DNA from: an uncultured Mediterraneibacter sp.
GTDB taxonomy: Bacteria > Bacillota > Clostridia > Lachnospirales > Lachnospiraceae
Reading direction: 5' to 3'
Assembly (NCBI RefSeq): GCF_934330165.1
Contig: NZ_CAKRGI010000009.1
Coordinates: 1 to 64,000, forward strand
DNA length: 64,000 bases
Numbering within the stretch: the first letter of the stretch is position 1; every line of letters begins with the position of its first letter. The position numbers and the translations under genes were made by a program. Below, one piece after another: positions 16,284 through 25,777 of this stretch. The notes below the pieces were generated by a model. That model had not been told where the DNA came from and ran no database searches. It saw nothing but the letters and a program-made list of their open reading frames with translations.

Positions 16284-18338
16284 ATGAACAGAGAAGCATT
16301 ATTTTGTGATGGAACAGGCGATTATGTCATTCCGGCAGAACCGGAGATAAATGAAAAGGTGGTTCTGCGTTTTCGTACAGCCCACAATGATGTGGATGAG
16401 GTGAAGCTGCATGCAGGAGAACAGACGTATACCTTATGGAAAATGCAGACAACGGGGGAATTTGATTTTTATGAGATCGAATATCAGTTGGGAACTGAGC
16501 CGTTCCACTATTATTTTGAGATTAAGAAAGGAACTGAAATCTGCTATTTCAGCCGGTATGGTGTGACCTACCGGGCGGAAGAGTACTATTCTTTTATTAT
16601 CCAGCCTGGATTTTCCACACCGGAATGGGCAAAAGGGGCAGTCATGTATCAGATTTTTGTAGACCGTTTCTATAACGGAGATCCGACAAATGACGTAGAA
16701 GATGATGAATATATTTATATCGGAGCTCCATGTAAAAAAATTAAGGATTGGAGTCAGGCTCCGGCATCCATGGATATCAGGAACTTTTATGGCGGAGATC
16801 TGCAGGGAGTCATGGATAAGCTGGACTATCTGCAGGATCTTGGAATCGAGGTGATTTACTTTAATCCTCTGTTCGTGTCTCCGTCGAACCATAAGTATGA
16901 TATACAGGACTATGATTATATTGATCCTCATTACGGAAAGATCGTAGTGGATGACGGAGAAGTGCTTCCGAAGGGTGCAAAGGACAATATCCATGCAACG
17001 AAGTATCAGCAGAGAACCGGAGACCTGCGGAATCTGGAAGCCAGCAACCAGTTATTTGCAGAGCTGGTGGATGCAATGCATCAGCGGGGAATGAAAGTGA
17101 TCCTGGATGGGGTATTTAATCATTGCGGTTCTTTTAATAAATGGATGGACAGAGAGAGAATCTATGAACCGCAGCCGGATTACCCGAAGGGGGCGTATGT
17201 GAGTGCGGAAAGTCCGTACCGCAGCTTTTTCCTGTTCCATAATAACCAGGATTCAGCATGGCCGTACAATGGGACATATGATGGCTGGTGGGGACATGGT
17301 ACACTGCCAAAGCTGGCGTATGAGGAGTCACCGGATCTGGAAGATTACATTATGCGGATCGGAAAGAAATGGGTGTCTGCACCTTATAATATTGACGGCT
17401 GGAGACTGGATGTCGCAGCGGATCTCGGATTCAGCAATGAATATAATCATTTATTCTGGAAACGTTTCCGTAAAGAGGTCAAAAGTGTGAACCCGGATGC
17501 ACTGATCCTTGCAGAGCATTATGGAGATCCACAGGACTGGCTTCAGGGAGACGAGTGGGACAGTGTGATGAATTATGATGCATTTATGGAGCCGGTGACC
17601 TGGTTTTTGACCGGTATGGAGAAGCACAGTGATGAGCGTAGAACGGATCTGTGGGGCAATGCAGATAATTTTATCGGGGCAATGAGACATTTTATGGCAA
17701 GTATGCTGACCCCGTCTCTGCAGGTGGCAATGAATGAATTATCCAACCACGATCATTCCCGGTTCCTTACAAGGACGAACCATAAAGTCGGACGGGTAAG
17801 CCAGCATGGCACAAAAGGAGCAGAAGAGGGTGTAAACCCTGCGGTCATGCGCGAAGCAGTTGTGATGCAGATGACGTGGGTAGGTGCACCGACGGTTTAT
17901 TACGGAGATGAAGTGGGACTGTGTGGTTTTACTGACCCGGATAACAGAAGGACTTATCCGTGGGGGCACGAAGATCAGGAGCTGCTTGCATTTCATAAAG
18001 AGATGATCCGTATCCATAAGACGGAAAAACCGCTCAGAAAAGGTTCAATCAAGCTACTTGCCGCAGGGCAGAATCTGCTGGCATATGGACGGTTTGAAAA
18101 GGATGAGCAGTTGATTATTATTGTGAATAACAGCAGTATCCTGAAAGAAGTAACAGTACCTGTCTGGCTGACAGGAATGGAGATGAGTGGGCGAATGAAG
18201 CGTCTGATCTATACCTACGAGCAAGGATATACAACAGCTTATGATGAGTACATTGTAGAGGATGGAGAGATCGTGCTGAATATGGGAGCATACTCAGCGA
18301 TCGTATTGAAACCGATCGATACACGGATGTTGAGATGA
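16284..18338 (+). CDS. GH13 neopullulanase / cyclomaltodextrinase-type alpha-glycosidase
   Basis: This intracellular (no signal peptide) enzyme acts on alpha-1,4-glucans or maltodextrins. An N-terminal beta-sandwich (about 1-115) resembles the CBM34/N-domain of neopullulanases. The (beta/alpha)8 barrel has the four GH13 regions: DGVFNHCG near 274, GWRLDVAADL near 372 with the nucleophile Asp, ILAEHYGD near 407 with the acid/base Glu, and LSNHDHSRF near 487. A C-terminal beta domain follows. ATG 16284 is chosen over a GTG two codons upstream because GAGGAGGG then lies at the right distance. Exact specificity (cyclodextrin, pullulan or maltooligosaccharide) cannot be read from sequence alone. 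It may work with the glycogen genes glgC-glgD. Confidence 0.9.
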   Translation: MNREALFCDGTGDYVIPAEPEINEKVVLRFRTAHNDVDEVKLHAGEQTYTLWKMQTTGEFDFYEIEYQLGTEPFHYYFEIKKGTEICYFSRYGVTYRAEEYYSFIIQPGFSTPEWAKGAVMYQIFVDRFYNGDPTNDVEDDEYIYIGAPCKKIKDWSQAPASMDIRNFYGGDLQGVMDKLDYLQDLGIEVIYFNPLFVSPSNHKYDIQDYDYIDPHYGKIVVDDGEVLPKGAKDNIHATKYQQRTGDLRNLEASNQLFAELVDAMHQRGMKVILDGVFNHCGSFNKWMDRERIYEPQPDYPKGAYVSAESPYRSFFLFHNNQDSAWPYNGTYDGWWGHGTLPKLAYEESPDLEDYIMRIGKKWVSAPYNIDGWRLDVAADLGFSNEYNHLFWKRFRKEVKSVNPDALILAEHYGDPQDWLQGDEWDSVMNYDAFMEPVTWFLTGMEKHSDERRTDLWGNADNFIGAMRHFMASMLTPSLQVAMNELSNHDHSRFLTRTNHKVGRVSQHGTKGAEEGVNPAVMREAVVMQMTWVGAPTVYYGDEVGLCGFTDPDNRRTYPWGHEDQELLAFHKEMIRIHKTEKPLRKGSIKLLAAGQNLLAYGRFEKDEQLIIIVNNSSILKEVTVPVWLTGMEMSGRMKRLIYTYEQGYTTAYDEYIVEDGEIVLNMGAYSAIVLKPIDTRMLR

Positions 18339-18370
18339 ACGAAACTGTGGACGGAGTGAAATGAGCATAT

Positions 18371-18415
18371 AAAAAAGAACCAGCTATTTGCTTATGCAAA
18401 TGACCGGTTCTTTTT
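18371..18415. terminator. Bidirectional terminator between convergent GH13 and ECF genes
   Basis: AAAAAAGAACC (18371-18381) pairs with GGTTCTTTTT (18406-18415), with CATTTGC/GCAAATG-type pairing inside the loop. A- and T-runs on both sides allow termination of either strand. Confidence 0.85.
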
Positions 18416-18447
18416 GCTGTCAGGAATTTTAAGTCTTGTTCGTTTCC

Positions 18448-18990
18448 TTATTCATTTACCGCATTGGCAGTCTGTCTTACATCCGGGACAGCCATAAGGA
18501 TCGGATAAAGGACTGCTGAAATGATGAGGCCGCCGAGTCCCTGGATCAGGTTGGCAGGTACGCTTGCGAATGCACCTGAACCATACAGGAAAAAGTATTC
18601 GCAGAAGCAGTAGCCACCGGCTACGAGGATGATATCAGCTATACCGCCGAGAATGACAGCGGCATAACGTGACTTGGAAGTATGACCGATCTTCTGATAT
18701 AAGAGTCCGGCACAGACAGCTACCAGTCCTTTGATCGCAAAAGTGATCGGAACATACACGAAATATCCGCCAAGGAGATCTGCCATTGCAGAACCAATTC
18801 CGCCTGCAAGAAGTCCCCACCATGGTCCGAGAACGACACCTGAGAGGATTACCATTGCATCACCCGGATGAATATATCCACCGGTTCCCGGTGTAGGAAG
18901 CTTGATCGACATAGTTGCAACACAGGAAAGTGCTGCGAACAATGCGGTCAGAACGATCTTTTTCAGTTTTGAATTTGTTGTTGTATTCAT
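18448..18990 (-). CDS. ECF transporter substrate-binding (S) component
   Basis: This is a six-helix S component of an energy-coupling factor vitamin transporter. KIVLTALFAALSCVATMSI at the N-terminus carries the Ala-rich helix that docks to the shared EcfT subunit, and PTPGTGGYIHPGDAMVIL plus GGIGSADLLGGYF-like sequence are typical of the ECF S family (Pfam ECF-ribofla_trS type). The ligand cannot be assigned from sequence; no riboswitch was recognised in the leader. The EcfA/EcfT module is not in this window, so it is presumably shared. AAAGAGG precedes the ATG, and a TATAGT -10-like hexamer lies further upstream. Confidence 0.85.
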   Translation of the reverse strand: MNTTTNSKLKKIVLTALFAALSCVATMSIKLPTPGTGGYIHPGDAMVILSGVVLGPWWGLLAGGIGSAMADLLGGYFVYVPITFAIKGLVAVCAGLLYQKIGHTSKSRYAAVILGGIADIILVAGGYCFCEYFFLYGSGAFASVPANLIQGLGGLIISAVLYPILMAVPDVRQTANAVNE

Positions 18991-19089
18991 AGTTAAACCT
19001 CTTTCCTTTCAAACTCTCTCTACTATACAACAAATGTGAACCGTTAAAAATGGTCAATTCTGAAAAAAGATATAAGGTCAGATAGGATT

Positions 19090-22000
19090 TTATGATCTTT
19101 TTCTTTTTAACAGCAGGATAAATGTACCGGAAACAGACAGGAGCAACATAACTGGAAGGAAATTGCCAGAGTCTCCAGTCTTTACAGAAACGGACTTTAT
19201 AGTTGTGGTATCTGTAGATCCTCTGTCATCGGAGGTGGAAGTATCTGCAGGTTTTTTTCCTGAGTTGATACTGTCATCTTTTTTATTGTCTCCGGTTGCA
19301 TTATCGATTTTGCCGTCATCAGTTTTGCCGTCATCAGTTTTCCCGTCATCCTTTTTGCCGTCATCCTTTGGAGTATCATCCTTTTTAACCAAATGGTTCC
19401 GGGCATCCTGTAATGCAGCAAGGGCATTGTCGACAATTTCCTGAGTTGCAGAATCATCGGCAAGAATCTTGCGTGCGGATGCTAATGCAGCTTCATAATT
19501 TGTCTGTGATTCTTCAGTAAACCCACTCAGATCAGTGAGTGCAGAATCAACTGCTTTCTGTAACTCGCTTTTATCAACTGTTACAGGAACTGCAGACTGC
19601 CCCATGATACGGATCTCGGCTGCTGATGCAAAAGCTGAACCGGAGTCTGATACAGATTCTACAGCATAGAGGCGTACGTTGGTAGCCTGGATGGCATTGA
19701 ACTCTGCAAGCTTCCAACTGTCACTGCTGCTCCATGTACCCGTGGCAACTTCCTGATAAGTCTGCCCCCCATCATTACTGATCTCGATGCGGTAGGAAGT
19801 AATGGTTCCATTTCCACCACCGGATCTTGGAAGCATACGCAGTCCGGTTACCGTCTTACTTTCTCCAAGAGTGATATCGATCCAGAGATTTGCACGATCA
19901 TCACCGCTCCATTTGCTGTGCCAGATCGTACCTGTAGTCTGATCCAGTACAGCGGATGCCGGTCCTTCACTTCCGGTCGTTGCCTGTTCACTTCCTGCTG
20001 TAGCGGTCATACCGTCCAGTGAAAGGTCTCTGGAATCATCCTCTGCAGGATCTTTCGGCATATTGGTGAGAGAGTAGTTAGCAAGGACATCGGTTCCGAG
20101 ATCCTGAAGATCAAGACCATTCGGAGTACCTGAATACTCATTTGTATCTCTTGCCCATGCCCATTCCATCTCAAACCAGTTCTGAGCAGAGTAATTGGTA
20201 TAAGATGCCCCGGCAAGTTCTTTCTTGCGTTCAGCGATCCATTTCTCCCAACGCATTTTGTAGTAATCGTTGGTCAGACCGGCCCACTGACGGTTGGAAT
20301 AATCGATCAGTCCACCGCTGATGGCCTGGTCGTAACTTCCCCATGTGGTGATCAGACTGCGGGCATTCAGTTCGTAAAGTTCTTTTGTAAAATCATCGGC
20401 ATTTTCTGCCAGTTTCTTTGCACCGTTGATCCATGTACCGACAAGGAATTCTTTCTGCGTTCCGGTTACCTTTTCTACCATATCAATAATAGAAAGGAAT
20501 TTATCGGAAAGGGTATTAAATGCTTCTGCATCACCGGAGCGGAAAGCTGCAGCCATCTTTTTCTGATATTCCTGAGCCGTATTGGACAATACCTGTTCCA
20601 GTACATTTGCAAGATCATATTGATAACCGGCACTGTTCTTCAGTTTATCATAGTCTGCAAGGAGCAGCCCGGCTGCTTTTTCCAGTTCCTTCTTATCATA
20701 ATCAACAACAGCATTTCCCCATGTAGAAGCTGCACCGATATTCAGTCCCGGTCTTGCATTTACAACAGATTCAGGAGCTCCCTGTCCCTTCATATTGAGG
20801 TCAGGATTGTATACTGTGTCGTGCAGTATTTCTATTGCCTGATAAGCGGAGTCGCTGTCTGCACCGTAACGTCTTGTTACATAATTTTTAAACCATTTGT
20901 CAAGATCGATCGTCTCTAAGTTATCTCCGTCATCAGCCCAGATTGTTTCAAAGAAAAGATCATAGAGAACCGGGTTGTTTACGGATGCTTCCGGGGTGAT
21001 GCCGATTCCTGCTATGTGGTCAGCCTGTCTGGATGCATTTACAATTCCTTTAACATAGTTATCAATATGTCCATGGAGTCCGAGACGTCCACCGAAGTTG
21101 TTCAGCATACAGTAAACCCATGGAGTATTCAAAAATTCTCCGCCACCTTCTGCACCACCATAGGCACCAGGGTTGGTCTCATTCCAGTGAGGTGTCTTTT
21201 CCGCATAGAGATCCAGAACAAGGGCATGATCGCGGTTGTCACCTAATCCCTGAAGCAGGGCTGTTGTCGGATTTCCCTGCCAGGACTGAATCACCCAGGT
21301 TGCCTCAGGATCAGAAGTCATCATACTTGCAAGGACTTTCTGTGAAATAACAGCAGAATCCATACCACCGGTATTTCCGCCTTCATGGAATGGGTCTGTT
21401 GCATAATAATGAGCGGAATCACCATAAACTTCTTTCTGTACTTTGTAGAACAGTTCAGCATATTTTGTGAAAGAAGCACTGTCTGTCTTCAGCATACTTG
21501 GCCGCTGGAAAGAACACCAGGTTCCCTGCTTGATCACTTCTGCTGAAGAATCTTTGGAAGTAATATCTACCGGCACCATTCCGCTGTATCCCTGAAGAAC
21601 AGGCTGCATACCGAGTTTTCTCATGATGAGCTGATTTTTCCTTGCGAGTTCTGTTCTCTCAGTGAACCAGGTATCATGAACCGGACCGCCGTAACCGGAA
21701 AGATTTGCCATATATGCCCATGCATAGTAGGCAGGTCCGGCAATGAAATCTTTGGCTTCCTGATGTGTATAACCAAGTTCAGTAAGGAAACGTCTCCATA
21801 CTTCTTCCTGAGCTGTAGCATCAAGAACGACATTTACACCATTCAGTGCAAGCCAGTCTAACTCATTTCTCCATTCTTCTTCGCCCCAGAAAGCCATAGA
21901 GTAGGAGAGCGTACAGTAGTTATAAGAATAACGGACCGGGAATTTGGTTTCTTTATGTACCGTTCCTTCAACCGGAACAATGCTTTCCGGCATGGAGACC

Positions 22001-23748
22001 TGATCGCCAACCTGAGAAATATTGACATTGCAGAAATATTTCAGGTAATAATTCAGACCGGTTGCAAGAGATACACCGTTATTTCCTTTGATATGGATCT
22101 TTCCATTGCTCTGGGAAAGATCATAATAATCATATCCATTTTCAGCGTCTGCAAGTTCAAAAGTAAACCAGTCTTTATAAGCTGCACCGATTCTTCTTTC
22201 GATGATTCCTTTTACTTCATTGATCGTATCCTGATCGGTAACCGTTACATTGTATTTGGAGTCTTTAAAATCCTCAACCTGTACCGCAGGAGTTTCCTGA
22301 ACGGGTGTACCACTTGGAGTTCCAAGCACACGGATCTCGTTGATCAGTGATTTGGAGGATTCAGACTGATATTCCACATAGACACGTACGATCCGTGCTT
22401 CTTTTTTATTTGCTTCGTAAGACTCACCCTCTGCAGGGCAGCTTTCTTTGTCAGACTTTTCAGCTAACTTATCAAAATCCCGTCCATCCATACTGGTATA
22501 GACAGAGTACTGGGAATAACCGGCAGAAGGAGTATAAACCTGGATCTCGTCCAGATTATAATTGGCCTCCAGATCAATATCTACATAAGCCGGATAACGT
22601 TCACCGGTCCAGAGATTGGTGGTAGAACCATCATTGATACGGGATACAACTCCTCCGGCATTTGTATGAACCGGTTTTTTACAGGCGATACTTTCCGTAT
22701 CCTCTGAACCGGAACCGCTTGTATCAGCAAAAATCTTAAATTCCGCAAGTGCCGGCCATGGGTCACCTGCTGTACAGGTGATTTTGGTGATGACGATGCG
22801 GACGGATTTGAGATTTTTGATGGTATCCAATGTCAGTGTCTGAAGATAGCCATCATCCAGACGGGTTGCATTCACTCCGGCAAAGAGCTGCTGCCATTCC
22901 GTGTCAGTTGAACTCTTTCCATAGACATCAAAGGTAAACTGGAAATTGTTTTTGTCAGAAGACAGATGCTCAAAAGCAGCCTCCATGGATTTGACCGGAT
23001 ATTCCCGATCCAGTTCCATTTCGATCCATGCACCGTCTGACAGACCGGACATTCCGCCACCATTAAATACATAGAGAGAACTGTAGTCCTCATCTGTGAG
23101 ATTGCTTTTTGTTCCGTAATTTCCGCCGACCGAGGTGATCGTTGCAGCAGGGGCTACATTGGTAAGAGATTCCTCACCACTTTCATTTTCAGCCCAGATC
23201 TCCACTTCTGCAAGTGCCGGCCAGAATCCTCCGGCAGCACCATTATTGGTTGGATTTGACAGTTCAATGAAGGTATGCGTAAAACTTAAGGCAGTATCAT
23301 AAGTAAATTCATAACCGTCATCGAATGATGTGACCGTAGAGGTATCATCGAGAACCAGGTCACTGGTAACGTTGTTCAGTGCATGAGAAAGCTTTACGTC
23401 AACTCCCCATGCACTATGACCGGATTCAAATTTTAATACGACTTTTTTGATCCGATTTGTATTGTCAGCGGGTAATTTCAGGGCTACGGTACTTGGCCAT
23501 GTTCCACCGTTCTGAATCCACAATGTGCTGTTGTCTCCGTCAGTCAGATATGCCGCATCACGGCCGCTCTGGGAACTGGGGACAGTAATTTTGCAGTCAC
23601 CGGCAATATTGACCAGCTGGCTGGTCTGTTCTGCCGCCTGCGTCTGAGGTGCCGCGTAGACCGGGATCTGCACAGAAGTAAGTGCTACCGTAGCAGCAAA
23701 TACAGCAGACAGAAGCCGTCGGACACCTGCAAATTTTGCATTTTTCAA
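19090..23748 (-). CDS. Surface-anchored alpha-N-acetylglucosaminidase (GH89) with carbohydrate-binding modules
   Basis: This 1552-residue exported enzyme of the NAGLU/GH89 family releases terminal alpha-linked GlcNAc, a residue found on gastric-type mucin O-glycans and heparan sulfate. Order: signal peptide (1-32, ending VYA), three F5/8-type C/CBM32-like modules (about 40-190, 200-345, 355-480), the NAGLU N-terminal domain (about 490-595), the catalytic barrel (about 600-930) with DPFHEGG near 786 as the probable catalytic acid region, and the helical NAGLU C-terminal domain (to about 1210). A fourth CBM32-like module (about 1240-1385), a FIVAR helical module (1386-1454), a DDGK-rich stalk and the sorting signal SVKTGD near 1526 with hydrophobic helix and KRKRS tail complete it. 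It starts at a TTG with AGAGG upstream. A TATAAT (23811-23816, minus strand) may be its -10. Confidence 0.93.
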   Translation of the reverse strand: MKNAKFAGVRRLLSAVFAATVALTSVQIPVYAAPQTQAAEQTSQLVNIAGDCKITVPSSQSGRDAAYLTDGDNSTLWIQNGGTWPSTVALKLPADNTNRIKKVVLKFESGHSAWGVDVKLSHALNNVTSDLVLDDTSTVTSFDDGYEFTYDTALSFTHTFIELSNPTNNGAAGGFWPALAEVEIWAENESGEESLTNVAPAATITSVGGNYGTKSNLTDEDYSSLYVFNGGGMSGLSDGAWIEMELDREYPVKSMEAAFEHLSSDKNNFQFTFDVYGKSSTDTEWQQLFAGVNATRLDDGYLQTLTLDTIKNLKSVRIVITKITCTAGDPWPALAEFKIFADTSGSGSEDTESIACKKPVHTNAGGVVSRINDGSTTNLWTGERYPAYVDIDLEANYNLDEIQVYTPSAGYSQYSVYTSMDGRDFDKLAEKSDKESCPAEGESYEANKKEARIVRVYVEYQSESSKSLINEIRVLGTPSGTPVQETPAVQVEDFKDSKYNVTVTDQDTINEVKGIIERRIGAAYKDWFTFELADAENGYDYYDLSQSNGKIHIKGNNGVSLATGLNYYLKYFCNVNISQVGDQVSMPESIVPVEGTVHKETKFPVRYSYNYCTLSYSMAFWGEEEWRNELDWLALNGVNVVLDATAQEEVWRRFLTELGYTHQEAKDFIAGPAYYAWAYMANLSGYGGPVHDTWFTERTELARKNQLIMRKLGMQPVLQGYSGMVPVDITSKDSSAEVIKQGTWCSFQRPSMLKTDSASFTKYAELFYKVQKEVYGDSAHYYATDPFHEGGNTGGMDSAVISQKVLASMMTSDPEATWVIQSWQGNPTTALLQGLGDNRDHALVLDLYAEKTPHWNETNPGAYGGAEGGGEFLNTPWVYCMLNNFGGRLGLHGHIDNYVKGIVNASRQADHIAGIGITPEASVNNPVLYDLFFETIWADDGDNLETIDLDKWFKNYVTRRYGADSDSAYQAIEILHDTVYNPDLNMKGQGAPESVVNARPGLNIGAASTWGNAVVDYDKKELEKAAGLLLADYDKLKNSAGYQYDLANVLEQVLSNTAQEYQKKMAAAFRSGDAEAFNTLSDKFLSIIDMVEKVTGTQKEFLVGTWINGAKKLAENADDFTKELYELNARSLITTWGSYDQAISGGLIDYSNRQWAGLTNDYYKMRWEKWIAERKKELAGASYTNYSAQNWFEMEWAWARDTNEYSGTPNGLDLQDLGTDVLANYSLTNMPKDPAEDDSRDLSLDGMTATAGSEQATTGSEGPASAVLDQTTGTIWHSKWSGDDRANLWIDITLGESKTVTGLRMLPRSGGGNGTITSYRIEISNDGGQTYQEVATGTWSSSDSWKLAEFNAIQATNVRLYAVESVSDSGSAFASAAEIRIMGQSAVPVTVDKSELQKAVDSALTDLSGFTEESQTNYEAALASARKILADDSATQEIVDNALAALQDARNHLVKKDDTPKDDGKKDDGKTDDGKTDDGKIDNATGDNKKDDSINSGKKPADTSTSDDRGSTDTTTIKSVSVKTGDSGNFLPVMLLLSVSGTFILLLKRKRS
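19310..19385 (-). repeat. Short DDGK tandem repeat in the GH89 stalk
   Basis: Repeated 15-base units encode (K/T)DDGK between the FIVAR module and the sorting signal. The composition is similar to the GDTKP stalk at 361-495, but the sequence is unrelated. Confidence 0.7.
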
Positions 23749-23896
23749 ACTTTTTCCTCTCTTTCCTTAGTCAGATATAACAAAACCCCGTTTGGTTGTC
23801 TGTATATCATATTATAAAATCTTCCAGACTATAGTATATCGGAAAGCAGAAGATTGGACAAGGTATATATGAGAATAGTTATTGCTTTTGTATAAG

Positions 23897-23921
23897 GAAA
23901 AACCTGTTATAAAAACGGGTT
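23897..23921 (-). terminator. Terminator of the small helical protein gene
   Basis: Read on the minus strand, AACCCGTT and AACAGGTT pair with one mismatch around a short A/T loop and are followed by a T-run. The stem overlaps the stop codon at 23907. Confidence 0.6.
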
Positions 23922-24338
23922 CAGTTCACGGATCATTTCTTCTTCTAGTTTTATGATCCTGCGGGCAATGGCATCGGCACTTTTGTCTGCCTGACAGAGC
24001 GTATTGGCACGTTCGCCCAGGGTCTTGATCCCCATGCTGCATCCGTCGATCAGGATTTTGGCAATCTCAGAATTATCAGAGTTCATGCCAAGTTTGATCT
24101 CTGTTGTGAACCAGGAAAATGCAGAAGCAAGCATCCCCGGATCTTTTGGTTCAAAACCGTCTGCTGACAGTAGCTTTTCGGCTTCGTGCTGTAAGATTGT
24201 ATGCTGTTCGAGATATTTGTTCAATACTTTCTGAAGTGTTGAATCCTGAGTAAACTCAAGGATCTGCTGAATGCTGCTGACGGCCATTTTACACCCTGAT
24301 GTACATTCTTCTAAAAGTTTACGGGTCTGTTCGTCCAT
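23907..24338 (-). CDS. Small all-helical protein, possible ferritin-like/DUF2383-type four-helix bundle
   Basis: I do not recognise this 143-residue protein with certainty. It has no signal peptide or membrane segment and reads as four amphipathic helices: residues about 3-30, 33-58, 70-105 and 108-140. It has a His/Glu pair (QHTILQHEAE) in the second helix and several Cys (CTSGC near 12-16). The length and pattern resemble DUF2383/DUF892-like four-helix bundles, but metal ligands are not clearly conserved. CAGGAGG precedes the ATG. It is transcribed in the same direction as the GH89 gene but is separated from it by a probable terminator. Confidence 0.6.
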   Translation of the reverse strand: MDEQTRKLLEECTSGCKMAVSSIQQILEFTQDSTLQKVLNKYLEQHTILQHEAEKLLSADGFEPKDPGMLASAFSWFTTEIKLGMNSDNSEIAKILIDGCSMGIKTLGERANTLCQADKSADAIARRIIKLEEEMIRELNPFL

Positions 24339-24483
24339 GGATAAAAACCTCCTGTGATTTGATGAGTTGCTGTTGCTGACTGTCGTTTCTGTACCTGGAT
24401 CTGTGCTGTCAGGGAACTCGGAACGGCAGAAAATTCAAGAACAGTAACAGCATACCCGGGAAAAGGAGTTTTATACGCAGACG

Positions 24484-24512
24484 TTGATTTTTCATTTTTT
24501 ATGCCCTATAAT
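24484..24512 (+). promoter_or_regulatory. Promoter of coaBC-coaX
   Basis: TTGATT (24484-24489), a 17-base spacer and TATAAT (24507-24512), 45 bases before the coaBC start. Confidence 0.7.
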
Positions 24513-24556
24513 AAAGCGTAAATATTGGAAGAAACGGACAAAAGGAGGAAGACTCG

Positions 24557-25777
24557 ATGCTGAAGGGGAAGACAGTTCTGTTGGGCGTATCGGGAAGTAT
24601 TGCCGCATACAAGATTGCATCTCTTGCCAGTGCATTGAAGAAGCTGGACGCAGATGTGCATGTACTGATGACGCAGAATGCCACGAACTTTATCAATCCG
24701 ATCACGTTTGAGACTCTGACAGGAAATAAATGTCTGGTTGATACGTTTGACCGGAATTTTCAATACAGCGTGGAACATGTATCACTGGCAAAAAAAGCGG
24801 ATGTTGTCATGCTCGCACCTGCAAGTGCGAATGTGATCGGGAAGATTGCCGGCGGGATTGCGGATGATATGCTGACAACAACGGTGATGGCGTGCAAGTG
24901 TAAAAAGATCATTGCACCGGCAATGAATACGAATATGTTCGAGAATCCGATCGTGCAGGATAATCTGAAGAAGCTGGAACAGTATGGTTATGAAGTGATC
25001 TCACCGGCGGTCGGTTATCTTGCGTGCGGAGATACGGGAGCAGGAAAGATGCCGGAACCGGAACTTCTTTTAGAGTATATTTTAAAAGAAGTGGCACGGG
25101 AAAAGGATATGAGAGGTCTGAAAGTTCTTGTGACCGCAGGACCGACGCAGGAGGCTGTAGATCCGGTGCGTTATATCACGAACCATTCTACGGGACGGAT
25201 GGGATATGCGATCGCACGGGTGTGTATGCAGCGGGGTGCGGAGGTTACACTTGTCACAGGACCGTCAGCATTGAAAAAGCCGGAGTTTGTGCATGTAGTG
25301 CCGGTTACGACAGCAAAGGAAATGTTTGATGAAGTGACAGGACGGGCTGATGCACAGGATATCATTATAAAAGCAGCAGCGGTGGCAGATTACCGTCCTA
25401 AATATGTAAGTGATGAAAAAGTAAAGAAAAAGGGAGACGATCTGTCGCTTGAGATGGAGCGTACGGACGATATTTTAGCTTATCTTGGAACGCATAAGAA
25501 GGAAGGACAGTTCCTCTGTGGATTTTCCATGGAGACGGAGCATATGCTTGAAAATTCCCGTGGGAAACTGCAGAAAAAGAATTTGGATATGATCGTGGCG
25601 AACAGCCTGAAAGTAGAAGGAGCCGGATTCGGTGGTGATACGAACATTGTAACGATCATTACGAAGGACAGGGATGAGCAGCTGGGCAAGATGTCAAAAG
25701 AGGATACAGCGGCAGAGATCCTTGACCGCATCCTGAGTTTCAGAGAGGGGCAGGAGAAAAATGATATTAGCGATTGA
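24557..25777 (+). CDS. coaBC: Bifunctional phosphopantothenoylcysteine decarboxylase / phosphopantothenate--cysteine ligase
   Basis: This enzyme catalyses steps two and three of coenzyme A synthesis: CTP-dependent coupling of phosphopantothenate with cysteine, then FMN-dependent decarboxylation. The CoaC half (about 1-185) begins with GVSGSIAAYK, contains the catalytic His in VEHVSLA, and has the PAMNTNMFENP motif. The CoaB half follows, with VTAGPTQEAVDPVRYI and NHSTGRMGYAIA, then AAAVADYRP. At 406 residues the length is standard. AAAGGAGG precedes the ATG. It overlaps coaX by 17 bases. Confidence 0.96.
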   Translation: MLKGKTVLLGVSGSIAAYKIASLASALKKLDADVHVLMTQNATNFINPITFETLTGNKCLVDTFDRNFQYSVEHVSLAKKADVVMLAPASANVIGKIAGGIADDMLTTTVMACKCKKIIAPAMNTNMFENPIVQDNLKKLEQYGYEVISPAVGYLACGDTGAGKMPEPELLLEYILKEVAREKDMRGLKVLVTAGPTQEAVDPVRYITNHSTGRMGYAIARVCMQRGAEVTLVTGPSALKKPEFVHVVPVTTAKEMFDEVTGRADAQDIIIKAAAVADYRPKYVSDEKVKKKGDDLSLEMERTDDILAYLGTHKKEGQFLCGFSMETEHMLENSRGKLQKKNLDMIVANSLKVEGAGFGGDTNIVTIITKDRDEQLGKMSKEDTAAEILDRILSFREGQEKNDISD

